Source: Fibrobacter sp.
GTDB lineage: Bacteria > Fibrobacterota > Chitinivibrionia > Chitinivibrionales > Chitinispirillaceae
DNA: 33,654 nucleotides
Direction of reading: 5' to 3'
Assembly: GCA_012515615.1 (NCBI GenBank)
Contig: JAAYYB010000203.1
Location: 1 to 33,654 of the forward strand
In this document: positions 17,901 to 26,887 of the stretch, piece after piece
Numbering within the stretch: position 1 is the first letter of the stretch
How the letters are laid out: each line of letters starts with the position of its first letter
Translations under genes and position numbers: made by a program
Notes under the pieces: generated by a model
Seen by the model: the letters and a program-made list of their open reading frames with translations, nothing else
The model's database searches: none
Told to the model about the DNA's origin: nothing

Positions 17901-18271
17901 TCGTGTGACCAGAATGTAATTGTATTGGAATTTGCGAATGCCCATCCGTTGCTCTCGTCGCTGTCAAGGATCATCACTTCGGTTTTTTTGGGAAGGACAA
18001 GGCCATATGTGTTGCGGTAAATATCATAGAGTTGCTCGAGCCTCGCTGCGACAATTCCGGTCAGGTGTTCGCATCCATCCATGTAGCTGATCCGGAAGTG
18101 ATCTGAGTCCACAGTGTAGTATTTCAGCCCGTAGCCGTTGAATCTTTCCGCTGATGCTTCTGATAACAGAAAAGAATGCACGAAGAAAAAGCAGAACAAA
18201 AGAATGCGCATAAGTCCGTGATTATGCTGGACGGATGACCTGTGGTTTATCGGCATATTTCTTTTTATCAC
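14981..18271 (-). CDS. Peptidase-MA-like (HEFAH) protein with TolB/PD40-like propeller and C-terminal barrel-like region
   Basis: 1096 aa; VIAHEFAHIVSIWSG zinc motif at 17834-17848; repeated SPDG..(L/I)xYxSD motifs; beta-rich C-terminus. GTG start overlaps the upstream stop (GTGA). Confidence 0.75.
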   Translation of the reverse strand: MIKRNMPINHRSSVQHNHGLMRILLFCFFFVHSFLLSEASAERFNGYGLKYYTVDSDHFRISYMDGCEHLTGIVAARLEQLYDIYRNTYGLVLPKKTEVMILDSDESNGWAFANSNTITFWSHDFDFNLRGSHNWFDDVIAHEFAHIVSIWSGLKFQPQVLDLRLGFFSHPNERGRVEAFHSFPSDILPAWFTEGIAQYESTRQKGDTWDSHRDMILRTLTISDKLLSWDHMQVFAGKGDDYEKSYNHGFSLVSYIAETYGYDKIVSLLRESSKVTRLNFDKSVKEVLGITAKKLYSDWKRSLELRYKEQIKEIGTQVYGRKINRNGYENAWPRFSPDGSNVYFLSNGKSDFGRKQLYLLPVSDTADTTGIKNPVFPVGGYYDIHAGSGKISFISNKSRKSVVPAKNGGSRVLDLFIDTLPTWKKEFKLFRKKSERQLTEKKSVFNATFSPDGRMLAFARRDVNRFYLAVTDTAGKKVNVLYPATAADSLQIDFIYSMDWSSDGRSIAFSFFDSKNRNIGIYDTLTKKCIVLPDSGKDERDPSFSPDGKYLYYSSDCTGIFNVYRYDLANKRTEQVTNVSGGAFQPSVSPDNSKLVYSGYDNQGYGIYVLDSIVSLAADTAVFMTERELSSDSANPVDLSAPRPYQWFPRQFLVSPVLMAEQLVTEESNSQKGITTFKFGAVFNLIEPLTLSGGGSEIGGFFFLEPKHLFDFIDPDQGGINTEASYDLGLFATTKVLPLTVSFDYMLRGIADRDEFLDESIDSVVVQPYNMQLQNFNLLISHFFAGSSTYDNNLLALNLLFGANIYDVNIYLEDLYDIGVFNYNLSKGFRFGTMGIMAARVPESKMNISPRGIASKVQYDLWSQNSLKEENSFDPESSTPKELYDKYLFQQVMSHVKAGVAAPWYGKHDLHLDMQGTYLNIIEKRQDQELPSFYYPGAWVQGYSYYFRDAKTKYTDDQDTVRMSQDTLLVTGKAVISGEVSYRFPLWPKLIDKKFWFLYLERLYGCINVSAGAGWDQPKDFFEFNREDWLVSYGLEMRLEAQTFSSYPLALKFRWDRGIDRKPPLGGNRFSFSLGYDFDNWSTIMLPDYRQNIARQ

Positions 18272-21200
18272 CTGACTACTGCCATTTTCCAGTACTTGAC
18301 ATGCTTTTTACCCCGGATTGTCGCTTCGAGCCTGCAGCGGTAAACAGCCGGGCCTAATTTACTGATGTCAACTATGTGCTCGTTCCAGTCAGGATAACTG
18401 CCGGTAAGGTCCTCTGGAGCCGTACCCATTTTAGATTTGGAGTAAACAGTGAATCCCGAAAGACTGAGAATGTCGAGTCTGACAATTTTTGCAGGACCCG
18501 AGAAAGCATAGCGGAATATCGCTTTTTTACTTCCGTTTGTGGGATTGGGGTAATTAAAGAGTTGAATCGGTTCTTTTACCGTGACAATTTCAGGAGGATT
18601 TCCGCCTGCATAAGCAAATGTCCGCCCCCCGTTGGATCCGGTCATGGGCCAGAAAAGCGTATCTGGAAGGATCGACTCGGGCAGATTCCATCTGTAAATC
18701 CATCCGGCAGTGGAAACGGCAAAAAGATCAGGTCCCTTTCCCACACCTGTGAAAGCAGCCATGGGGGAGAGACCCAGAGAAGAGCCAGTTGTAAGCGGCC
18801 AGTTTGATTGCAGAAATGATGAGCCGGACTTAAGGGGACGCTTCCCGCTTTCATCTACGGCATCCAGAAAACCACCGGGAATTACATAGGGGGAGATCAA
18901 GGAATCATTCAAGTTTAAAAGTGTGTCAATCTGTAATGGAGTCAGGTCCCATATACTGTCCCTGGTACCATCAGGATTTACATACCACACTGTTCCTTTT
19001 GAACGGCTCGCCTTTGTTATTTTGGATATCGAGGAGGTAATGTTTTCACCTGTCATTGATGAAAATACCACCAGTGGTTTTTTCTCTTTCCCGGTGAGCA
19101 CCACAGGCGATGACATTACACTGCCACGCTGGTACCAGTTGCGGGTATCCAGATATGCCGGCCACCCATAACTGAGTACCCCTTTGTAATTATAGGCATA
19201 CAGGCCGTTTGTACCGCTGACCAGAATGTCAAGGTATCCGTCACGGTTGATGTCAGAGAGCGCCGGCGGGGAAAGATTCTCCGGCAGCCTTGAACGATCA
19301 TCTTTTTCACTTTTATTTTTTTCACCATCATCGTCATTGTAGGTGTAGAAGCTTGCCCAGTCGATCCCGTCCGATACCCAGCCGGGAGCAAGAGAGAAAT
19401 CCTGTTTAAAAACCCAGACTCCGTGTCTGCTGTCACAGACAACGATTTCACTTTCGCTGTCCCGGTCAAGATCACCGGTAACAAGCGTGTACGGGCCTAT
19501 TCCGGGTACTTTTACCGAATCATCAACGCTGCCGCTCTTGATGTCGCACATTGATAGAGTGCCGTTATTTTGGATAACGGCAATGCTTGAAGTGTTTTCC
19601 CTAATTGCAGCGATTGCGGATACAGCGCTGTCTGATCGCAGTTTGATGGTTAAAAGCTTTTCAAGTGATTTTCCTGACACTACGTTTCCATCTCTGCAGC
19701 CGATTGCCCACGATGAGTCGCTGTGGTTACAGACGTACGTGGATGGAATTTTGCCAAGGGAAATAGAATCGATATCGGCAGCTGAAGTAAGACTCAGCTT
19801 TTTCAGGACATAGATCAGTCTGTTCTCTGAGGGAATCATCACATTACCCGACACTGTGGACGGCATTGCTGAAATACCGGCAAGTTTTTGCAGATAAAAG
19901 ATCGTGTCCGCGTTTTCCACCGTGTCACCCAGAAGATCTACCCGGTCCACTGCCAGAGCCGTTTTGTTGTAGGAATATGTCTCCGACGTGTCTGTTGGCC
20001 ATGCGTAAAGATACCCTGATTTACTGACAAGAACAAACTCTTCACCCCTTGTTTGGGCATCGAGTTCACAGATGACCGGATCAAAATATTGCCCCGGAGC
20101 CGCGCATCTGGGCCAGGACTTGACTAGATAATCCCATTTGACTTTAACACTGAAAACACTGTCGGAGATATTGGCAACCTTATGGTAGTTTTCCCCTCTG
20201 GCAAGAAGCATGTATTCCTTGCGGCTTTTTGAGGAAACCGGATTTATCGTTATATCCAAATATGTGTGCCCGCCATCGTTTGAATGCGTTGACGGTCTGG
20301 TATAAGGACCGAAATTGTTGACAAGCACGGCTTTCTTGCCATCTACCGATGTTTCATGCGGGAACACATCTTCGGCCCCTCCGTAATCAAAAGCCGCCTG
20401 GTAGAATACATCGGTGAACATAATCCCCAGATCTGTAACACCGTCTGCCTCAACCAGGGAGATTCCACGGTAGGAGGAGTCGGCGTTGACCATGTTGTAC
20501 TTTATTTTTTCCTGTATCACACGTTCGTCAACATGCCACACCAGTACTCCCGATGCAGGAAGACTGATGTCGTTATTGCGTACTTTCTGGATCACTCCGG
20601 ATGAGACTTCCTGAACATTGGAGTCGATGTTGATGTTGTAGGGGTAGGAGGCGATTACAACTCCGTGATCATCGGTGGTGTCGTATTTGAAAAGTTTCTT
20701 GTTTCCGGTAAGGTTCCTCTGGCGGTTCTCAATCAGGTAATACTCATGATCATTAATCGGGATCATCAGTATCGTGGTATCATCACCGGCTGCTTCCGTG
20801 CCGTCAAGCACAGAGGCAAGCGCCTTGACATTATAGGAACCGGCAGTGCCGATCGGGGCTACCTTCACCTGGTCCCAGCCCATGAATGCTCTTACCCAGG
20901 CAGAAGGGTAGGGTGGTATAAAGCCGTTTCCTGCAGAGTAACCAGCAAAATCCATGATACAGAATGCGCCAATTCCGGATATGCCGCTTGATGTTGAAAA
21001 CAGGTCCGGAATCCCGATCTGGCGGGCTATCTGATTGACAAGTATTCCCTGTATTCCCCAGTTCAGACCGTCCTGGTTGGATGTCTCGGAGCACATCATT
21101 ATTTCTTTTATCAGCAGAGGACTTTTACCCTGTACCGTTACTCCGTTTGATGGCAGATCGAGAGTATCCCCGAAATAGCGGAAAAATTCCTGGTCGATGA

Positions 21201-22020
21201 AGGCGTCAATCATATCGGAAGGGGTGTCCTGCCCCATGCTCCCCTGTTCACCGCCATCGGTCAGATATGACGAGCCGGCATGGAAAATCAGGAAGACGGT
21301 TTTTCTGTTGCGGCTGTCACGAATCGTGCTGTCGGATTCTTCAAACCTCAGATCGGCAAATGGAGAATTTTTCAGATCTTTCCCGGCATTCTCTATGGCA
21401 TCCTTGACAAATTTCATCAGTCCGTAACTTTTACGGTAATAATAATCATCCCATGTTTCCGATCCCTTTTTTCCGCCGGGAGAATAGTGCGTCATGGAAT
21501 TGGGAACTGCATATCCGGTCTCACCGTACCCTTCAGGGTAGATAGAGTATTCGATTTCGAGTTTTCCTCCCGAGACCTTCCTGTAATAGGACTTGACTGC
21601 ATCGAGCTGACGAGAGAAGTAAAGAGAGTCGTGGGGCCGTGAATCGTACTTGTATACAGTGTCGCTGTTGTAGAAGTTGTTCTCTTCTCTGTCTCCGCCG
21701 CCTCTGATGCCAAAGAGACCGTTTCCTGTTGTCAGTAGAGAGGAGTCTTTTTTTCCGCCGTTGAATTCAACCCTTATTGCAACAACATGAAGTGTATCTT
21801 TTTTCCCCTTGTGGAAAGTTATTGACCACTGGTTGTCACGGGCGGTTTCAACCAAATTCTGTGTTGATACACCCTTGAACAGGTAAGGGTGTATTCCTCT
21901 GGGACCGCCTACAACGTTTTGCTGACGAGTGGAAGCTGCTGTAAGAACAGATGGCAAAAGAAAAACGACTAATGCAAGAATACGGGAAAAATGCATGCTC
22001 TCATCCTGTAAAAAAGACAA
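18268..22020 (-). CDS. Secreted M6-family-like (immune inhibitor A-like) protein, active site degenerate, FG-GAP-like repeats and T9SS-type-A-like C-terminal domain
   Basis: 1250 aa; GILVNQIARQIGIPDLFSTSSGISGIGAFCIMDFAGYSAG...PSAWVRAFMGW matches the M6 layout without HExxH. FG-GAP-like DLDRDSESEIVVCDS, DINRDGYLDILVSGTNG. C-term NYPNPTNGSKKAIFRY...KYWKMAVVR. Real start may be the internal MHFSRILAL. Confidence 0.75.
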   Translation of the reverse strand: MSFLQDESMHFSRILALVVFLLPSVLTAASTRQQNVVGGPRGIHPYLFKGVSTQNLVETARDNQWSITFHKGKKDTLHVVAIRVEFNGGKKDSSLLTTGNGLFGIRGGGDREENNFYNSDTVYKYDSRPHDSLYFSRQLDAVKSYYRKVSGGKLEIEYSIYPEGYGETGYAVPNSMTHYSPGGKKGSETWDDYYYRKSYGLMKFVKDAIENAGKDLKNSPFADLRFEESDSTIRDSRNRKTVFLIFHAGSSYLTDGGEQGSMGQDTPSDMIDAFIDQEFFRYFGDTLDLPSNGVTVQGKSPLLIKEIMMCSETSNQDGLNWGIQGILVNQIARQIGIPDLFSTSSGISGIGAFCIMDFAGYSAGNGFIPPYPSAWVRAFMGWDQVKVAPIGTAGSYNVKALASVLDGTEAAGDDTTILMIPINDHEYYLIENRQRNLTGNKKLFKYDTTDDHGVVIASYPYNINIDSNVQEVSSGVIQKVRNNDISLPASGVLVWHVDERVIQEKIKYNMVNADSSYRGISLVEADGVTDLGIMFTDVFYQAAFDYGGAEDVFPHETSVDGKKAVLVNNFGPYTRPSTHSNDGGHTYLDITINPVSSKSRKEYMLLARGENYHKVANISDSVFSVKVKWDYLVKSWPRCAAPGQYFDPVICELDAQTRGEEFVLVSKSGYLYAWPTDTSETYSYNKTALAVDRVDLLGDTVENADTIFYLQKLAGISAMPSTVSGNVMIPSENRLIYVLKKLSLTSAADIDSISLGKIPSTYVCNHSDSSWAIGCRDGNVVSGKSLEKLLTIKLRSDSAVSAIAAIRENTSSIAVIQNNGTLSMCDIKSGSVDDSVKVPGIGPYTLVTGDLDRDSESEIVVCDSRHGVWVFKQDFSLAPGWVSDGIDWASFYTYNDDDGEKNKSEKDDRSRLPENLSPPALSDINRDGYLDILVSGTNGLYAYNYKGVLSYGWPAYLDTRNWYQRGSVMSSPVVLTGKEKKPLVVFSSMTGENITSSISKITKASRSKGTVWYVNPDGTRDSIWDLTPLQIDTLLNLNDSLISPYVIPGGFLDAVDESGKRPLKSGSSFLQSNWPLTTGSSLGLSPMAAFTGVGKGPDLFAVSTAGWIYRWNLPESILPDTLFWPMTGSNGGRTFAYAGGNPPEIVTVKEPIQLFNYPNPTNGSKKAIFRYAFSGPAKIVRLDILSLSGFTVYSKSKMGTAPEDLTGSYPDWNEHIVDISKLGPAVYRCRLEATIRGKKHVKYWKMAVVR

Positions 22021-22040
22021 CCGGGTATTGTCTTAGAGTT

Positions 22041-24455
22041 TTAAAAATTAACCAGAAAAGACGCTCTATATTGGCCATCCCTCACGCCTGTGGCTCCTTC
22101 TTTATCGGGATTGAACCAATTAAGAACACCTTTCATGAAGCCCTCCGGTGCAACAATATAGGACCAGTCAAAATTCAGTGTCCCGTAACGTAACCCGACC
22201 CCGAGGGTAAGCTCGTAACGTTCGCCGATGTAGTCACCAAGAAGTCCTGACCTCAGTGCCAGAAAATTGGTGTACCAGTATTCAATACCCAGATTCACAT
22301 TGATTTCCTGCATCTCGTATTTAAAATCTTCATCTTTGTCAAATAGAAGGTCGGTTCCGATCGCTTTCCAGAATGGATCCGGTTTGCCTGAATCTGTGTT
22401 TTTTACGATCTCTTTATGAAGATCAACCAGAATCTTTAAATCGTGCACAGGAGTCTGCAGCGCACGGTAAACAAGCCCAAGCCGCAGTGTGAATGGAATC
22501 GGGTCAGGGTTATCCCTGTCGATATAGAAAATGTTAGGTCCCATATTCTGGGCCATAAAGCCGATGTCAAAATTGCGTAAGAGAAAATCCCGTTTCAGCA
22601 CCGCTGCATCGATTCCAAAAGTATGTCCGACACCTTCACCGTTACTGCCGTAACCAGGTGCAAGAGCGCTCACAACATACTTTACATTCATCCCGACAGA
22701 AAAATCTTCCTTTAGCGGGAGACCGTAAGAAAGTCCGAAAACACCCTCCCAGGAGCGTACCTTTCCTTTATCCCTGCCAAGTGCATCGGTGATCTGGTTC
22801 TCTCCCATATTAATGTAGTTAACTGAAAATCCCAGAGTACCCCAGTCCTCCGTAGGCAATACAAAAGCACCATAAAGGTGCCACAACTCGCGCAGATGCA
22901 GTGCAGGAAGCAGCGGCTCAAAAGCCAGATACGCCTGCTTTTCAGCTATATCGTACTGATTGATAGCCTTGTTGGTTGCAATCCAGACATCATTGCCGCA
23001 TACGCTCATTGCACTGATATGGTCACCTTCAAGAGCATTTTTTGAGTGAAAGGATTTCCATTCAGGCTCCTTTTCCACGGTGTTGCCCTTTTCATCAGTA
23101 TATTCTTTTCCCCTTTTGTAACTGATAGCACCCTTGTCCGTGCCGACCCAAACCATCCCGGAGCTCTGTTCTGTAAATGAAGATACATGGCTCTGTGGAA
23201 ACTTGTGCTGTTTCCATGTAACCTCATCATAGATGGTCACTCCATTCTCACCGCCTATCCAAAGCCTTTTATCCGAATCCATCAGAAGAGCTGTGACTTT
23301 TAAAGAGAGCAGGCCGTTTGAAGTGTCAAACATTGTTACTTCTTTACCGTTGACTCTAAGTAGCCCCATATCCGTTCCGGCATAACAGGTTTTTGCCTTT
23401 CCAAAGGCAACTGCAGTGATGCCTGATGCTGGAATGCCGGAAAGAGTGTCATAGGTATTCCATTTGCCGGAGCTGTAAACTGCGAGCCCCTTGTCGGTTC
23501 CCACGGCTATATCCCCGTAAGGACCCGGAGCAAGACACGTGATACTGTTTGATGGGAGGCCGTCAAGAATGGTAAAGAGATTCCATTCTGTACCGTTGCA
23601 GCGCCACAATCCTTCTGTGGTCCCAATCCACACCCTTTCTGATTCGTCGACTATAAGTGCTGTCACACTGTCATCAACTGCAATTCTGAATGGAACTTTG
23701 AGTTCCTGAAGATCTTTGAGTTCTTTATCTTCCGTTGTGAAGACATTGTCAAGCAGGTCTGAAAGGGTATCTGCTCTTGAACTGTCAACACTTTCAGCCA
23801 GTACCTTGCGTATTGAAGATGTCGAGCGTTCAAATGAGGGAATCTCAGTTACCAGCCGGGCAAATGCCTTTGACAGAGAATCGGCTTGTTGCGGTGCACT
23901 CCTGAGATACTCCTTCATAAGAAGTTCCTTAACTGCCGCATAACGCTTCATTCCGATACCGTTCTCGGTTCTCAGGATCCAGGCCGCATCTTTTATAAGC
24001 TTTTCATTGTCGATTTTCAGATATTTGCTTACTATACTGTTGAGATCGTCATCCTCCTCAATAAGGTATATCTCAGCTGATTCCCAACTCTTGCCGTTAA
24101 AACGCAGAACGCCTTTATCTGTTCCGACCCAGATTTTGTCTTTTGGTCCGAACTCCTTCTTTTTTTTCGATGATACGGCGGTAAAAACGTATCCTTTGTC
24201 AAGCAAATGAGCTTTCCAGGAGTTCGCTTGTGGAGCCTGACCAAGACCCGCGGGGTTATAATAGGTTGCACTTACATCTTCGGCTAAACCGGTAAATGCC
24301 TCACCCATACCCGTGGCACGTGCTCCGGGGGGGAAGATCAGAGTTATAACAGCGGATTCCCCGACTCCAGCAAAAAGCTCTTTTCCGCCAAACAGCAGGA
24401 GAGCAGAAATCAATGCAAAACGTTTAAATTGATTCCCTATAGATCTTACATTCAT
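22041..24455 (-). CDS. PorV-like outer-membrane barrel with an inserted two-component-regulator-type propeller
   Basis: 804 aa; GARATGMGEAFTGLAEDVSATYYNPAGLGQ (PorV/PorQ N-terminal signature), repeats VWIGTTEGLWRCNGTEWNLFTILDGLPSNSIT, LWIGGENGVTIYD; terminal ...FLVNF. Confidence 0.8.
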   Translation of the reverse strand: MNVRSIGNQFKRFALISALLLFGGKELFAGVGESAVITLIFPPGARATGMGEAFTGLAEDVSATYYNPAGLGQAPQANSWKAHLLDKGYVFTAVSSKKKKEFGPKDKIWVGTDKGVLRFNGKSWESAEIYLIEEDDDLNSIVSKYLKIDNEKLIKDAAWILRTENGIGMKRYAAVKELLMKEYLRSAPQQADSLSKAFARLVTEIPSFERSTSSIRKVLAESVDSSRADTLSDLLDNVFTTEDKELKDLQELKVPFRIAVDDSVTALIVDESERVWIGTTEGLWRCNGTEWNLFTILDGLPSNSITCLAPGPYGDIAVGTDKGLAVYSSGKWNTYDTLSGIPASGITAVAFGKAKTCYAGTDMGLLRVNGKEVTMFDTSNGLLSLKVTALLMDSDKRLWIGGENGVTIYDEVTWKQHKFPQSHVSSFTEQSSGMVWVGTDKGAISYKRGKEYTDEKGNTVEKEPEWKSFHSKNALEGDHISAMSVCGNDVWIATNKAINQYDIAEKQAYLAFEPLLPALHLRELWHLYGAFVLPTEDWGTLGFSVNYINMGENQITDALGRDKGKVRSWEGVFGLSYGLPLKEDFSVGMNVKYVVSALAPGYGSNGEGVGHTFGIDAAVLKRDFLLRNFDIGFMAQNMGPNIFYIDRDNPDPIPFTLRLGLVYRALQTPVHDLKILVDLHKEIVKNTDSGKPDPFWKAIGTDLLFDKDEDFKYEMQEINVNLGIEYWYTNFLALRSGLLGDYIGERYELTLGVGLRYGTLNFDWSYIVAPEGFMKGVLNWFNPDKEGATGVRDGQYRASFLVNF

Positions 24456-25072
24456 ACAGACGTACTCCGAGAAACGTTAATTTTAAAAGTTACTTTCCAC
24501 TCCGGCAATGGCGGGAGCTCTTCCCCTTTGAAAAAAGGAAGCAGACCCAGTTCTGTGGTATCGCGGAGTTTTTCTTTCCCATGGTGCGGATAAAGACGGC
24601 AGGTACAGCCCAGATGGAACGGGGGAATTGTAGCTGGATACTTGAAAATCTCTTCACGGGTCACAAATTGTCCCTTGTTGAAGAATTTCGTGCATTCAGG
24701 GCAATCATCGGGAGAAAATTCATAATAATAAAACTCTACACCCTCTCTGTCACCCTGTTCTATCAGCTCAAGATTCCTGGCAATTGACTGCTCCCAATGC
24801 TCAAGAATGAGTGCTTTATCTTTTTCTGAAAGCAGGTACTTACCTATATCTTCGTTTAAGGACTCCAGATATTTTTGAATTTCTTCTTTTCCCGGCCTTA
24901 CCTTCAGTAATTGTTCCTTGGGGCTTCGCCGCACTATAGAATATATCCCGCTTGCATGTATGACCGGAATCGGAATCTGTTCCTCCCGGGTATCATTTTT
25001 ACTGAGACCGACTTTAGCTGCTAAAATAAACAGTATCAGTAAAAGCAACAATCCGATAATCGCCAATACCAT
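24452..25072 (-). CDS. Membrane-anchored protein with phage Mu-F-like C-terminal Cys/His motif
   Basis: MVLAIIGLLLLLILFILAAKVG TM anchor; FYYYEFSPDDCPECTKFF...IPPFHLGCTCRLYPH (CxxC...PPxHxxCxC). ATGA overlap with the next gene. Confidence 0.55.
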   Translation of the reverse strand: MVLAIIGLLLLLILFILAAKVGLSKNDTREEQIPIPVIHASGIYSIVRRSPKEQLLKVRPGKEEIQKYLESLNEDIGKYLLSEKDKALILEHWEQSIARNLELIEQGDREGVEFYYYEFSPDDCPECTKFFNKGQFVTREEIFKYPATIPPFHLGCTCRLYPHHGKEKLRDTTELGLLPFFKGEELPPLPEWKVTFKINVSRSTSV

Positions 25073-25114
25073 ATCTATCCTTCTGCCATTGTTAATAAAT
25101 CAACAGAGGCGTTT

Positions 25115-26320
25115 CTACATGCACTCAACAATTCTCTGACCGAATCCGGAGCAGGAAACCGTCTCGGCGTTTTCCATCAGACGTGCAAAATCGTAGGTGA
25201 CTTTTTTTGATTCGATTGCTTTTTCAACCCCTTTTATCACCAGATCCGCGGCTTCTGTCCATTTCATATACCTCAACATCATTTCACCTGAAAGGATAAC
25301 AGATGACGGGTTTACTTTGTCTTGATTTGCATATTTTGGCGCGGTTCCGTGGGTAGCCTCAAAAATTGCATGCCCGGTGATGTAATTGATGTTTGCACCG
25401 GGAGCTATGCCGATACCACCCACCTGTGCTGCCAGAGCATCAGAGATGTAGTCACCGTTGAGGTTCATTGTAGCCACCACATCAAACTCATCGGCGCGGG
25501 TAAGGGACTGCTGGAAGAAGATGTCAGCAATAGCATCTTTGATTAAAATCTGTCCCTCGGATGGTTTCCCCTGACAATCATCCCAGGAAACCACTTTACC
25601 GCTGAACTCCTCTTTTGCCAGTTCATACCCCCAGGCCCTGAATGCCCCTTCTGTGAACTTCTGGATATTACCTTTGTGAACCAGTGTGATACTTTTGCGG
25701 TTATTGGCAATCGCATATTCGATAGCTGCCCTTATCAGACGCTTTGATCCGGCTTTGGAAATTGGCTTGATACCAATACCTGAATCCTCACGGATATCCC
25801 AGTTATACTCATTTTTCAGGAAGGCCATCAGCCTGGCCACTTTCTCGGATCCAGCTTCAAGCTCTTTACCGGAATAGACATCCTCTGTATTTTCCCTGAA
25901 GATCACCATGTCCACTTTTTCCGGGTTCTTTACCGGTGAGGGAACGCCCTGAAAATACCTTACAGGTCTGAGACAAACATAGAGATCAAGAAGCTGACGC
26001 AGCGCTACATTGAGGGAACGGATTCCACCGCCCACAGGTGTTGTAAGAGGCCCCTTTATTCCCAGAAGATACTCTTTAAAGGCATCGACAGTTTCCTGGG
26101 GAAGCCAGCTGCCTGTGTTTTTAAAAGCTTTTTCACCGGCTAAAACTTCTTTCCATTCAATACGTCTTTTTCCATTATAGGCTCTTTTTACAGCCTCTTC
26201 GAGCACAAACTTTGATGCGCGCCAGATATCCGGTCCTGTACCGTCACCCTCGATGAAAGGAATAATTACGTTGTCCGGAACGTTGAGCTTACCATTAACC
26301 ATCGAAACTTTGTCTGCCAT
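25115..26320 (-). CDS. icd: NADP-type isocitrate dehydrogenase
   Basis: [81 protein letters not shown] at 26320 has correct SD spacing (GGAGAG). Confidence 0.96.
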   Translation of the reverse strand: MADKVSMVNGKLNVPDNVIIPFIEGDGTGPDIWRASKFVLEEAVKRAYNGKRRIEWKEVLAGEKAFKNTGSWLPQETVDAFKEYLLGIKGPLTTPVGGGIRSLNVALRQLLDLYVCLRPVRYFQGVPSPVKNPEKVDMVIFRENTEDVYSGKELEAGSEKVARLMAFLKNEYNWDIREDSGIGIKPISKAGSKRLIRAAIEYAIANNRKSITLVHKGNIQKFTEGAFRAWGYELAKEEFSGKVVSWDDCQGKPSEGQILIKDAIADIFFQQSLTRADEFDVVATMNLNGDYISDALAAQVGGIGIAPGANINYITGHAIFEATHGTAPKYANQDKVNPSSVILSGEMMLRYMKWTEAADLVIKGVEKAIESKKVTYDFARLMENAETVSCSGFGQRIVECM

Positions 26321-26381
26321 CATCTCTCCAGAAATCACTGTTAACCTGCTTGAAATTTAAACGGCTTTTACCTGAGCCGCT

Positions 26382-26411
26382 AAAAAACCCGGAGTTAAAA
26401 ACCAACCCGGG
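26382..26411 (-). terminator. Terminator-like hairpin in the icd upstream region
   Basis: Minus strand CCCGG-loop-CCGGG followed directly by TTTTTT, about 60 nt before the icd start. Confidence 0.5.
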
Positions 26412-26680
26412 CAGAAATTATCTGCTAATCATGAACCAATCGAATAATTACTCTGATCTGATCTGCTCTCGCAAGGTCAGATCTTGCTTGCCCTCACCCG
26501 GATCGTCTGGTGTTTACCCTGATCATGCCAGAGAAATCTGCTCCAGCGCTAAACAGCGAGCGGAATAGAAGGTTCAATCTAAAAATATCTTTGTGCCCGC
26601 TCTCTCTCCAGTTTTGCCGGTATGAGTCGGGCTAAACAAGTAAAATAGTTCTCCCTCGTACCAGATTACAAGAGAGGCTA

Positions 26681-26709
26681 TTGACAGCAACTCCTTTTTG
26701 GATTTATCT
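26681..26709 (+). promoter_or_regulatory. Promoter for tRNA-Gly
   Basis: TTGACA (26681-26686), 17-nt spacer, TTATCT (26704-26709), 11 nt before the tRNA 5' end. Confidence 0.5.
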
Positions 26710-26720
26710 TCTTGTCTGTT

Positions 26721-26792
26721 GCGGGAGTAACTCAATGGTAGAGTGTAACCTTCCCAAGGTTAAGGTTGCGAGTTCGATCCTCGTCTCCCGCT
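26721..26792 (+). tRNA. tRNA-Gly (anticodon CCC)
   Basis: Cloverleaf: acceptor GCGGGAG/CTCCCGC, anticodon stem TAACC/GGTTA with loop TTCCCAA, T arm GCGAG-TTCGATC-CTCGT, no encoded CCA. Confidence 0.93.
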
Positions 26793-26887
26793 TTAATTCA
26801 CCTCCAGTATTTTTATCTATTCTGATCCCCCGGGTAATTGTTTTATACCAGCCATTCAGCTATTTTCATTTTAATCCTGAGGCCTTT

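Noticed and set aside
15221-21713. Numerous 60-140 aa ORFs on both strands inside the large envelope genes
   Set aside because: Shadow ORFs within long coding frames; no independent SD or domain support.
24452-25072. Prophage remnant based on the MuF-like motif
   Set aside because: No other phage genes, and the gene is coupled to envelope genes; the motif is reported as a domesticated-domain hypothesis.
26681-26887. N-terminal extension of the esterase ORF (MTATPFWIYLL...)
   Set aside because: It reads through the tRNA-Gly gene and its promoter; the signal-peptide start is ATG 26888.
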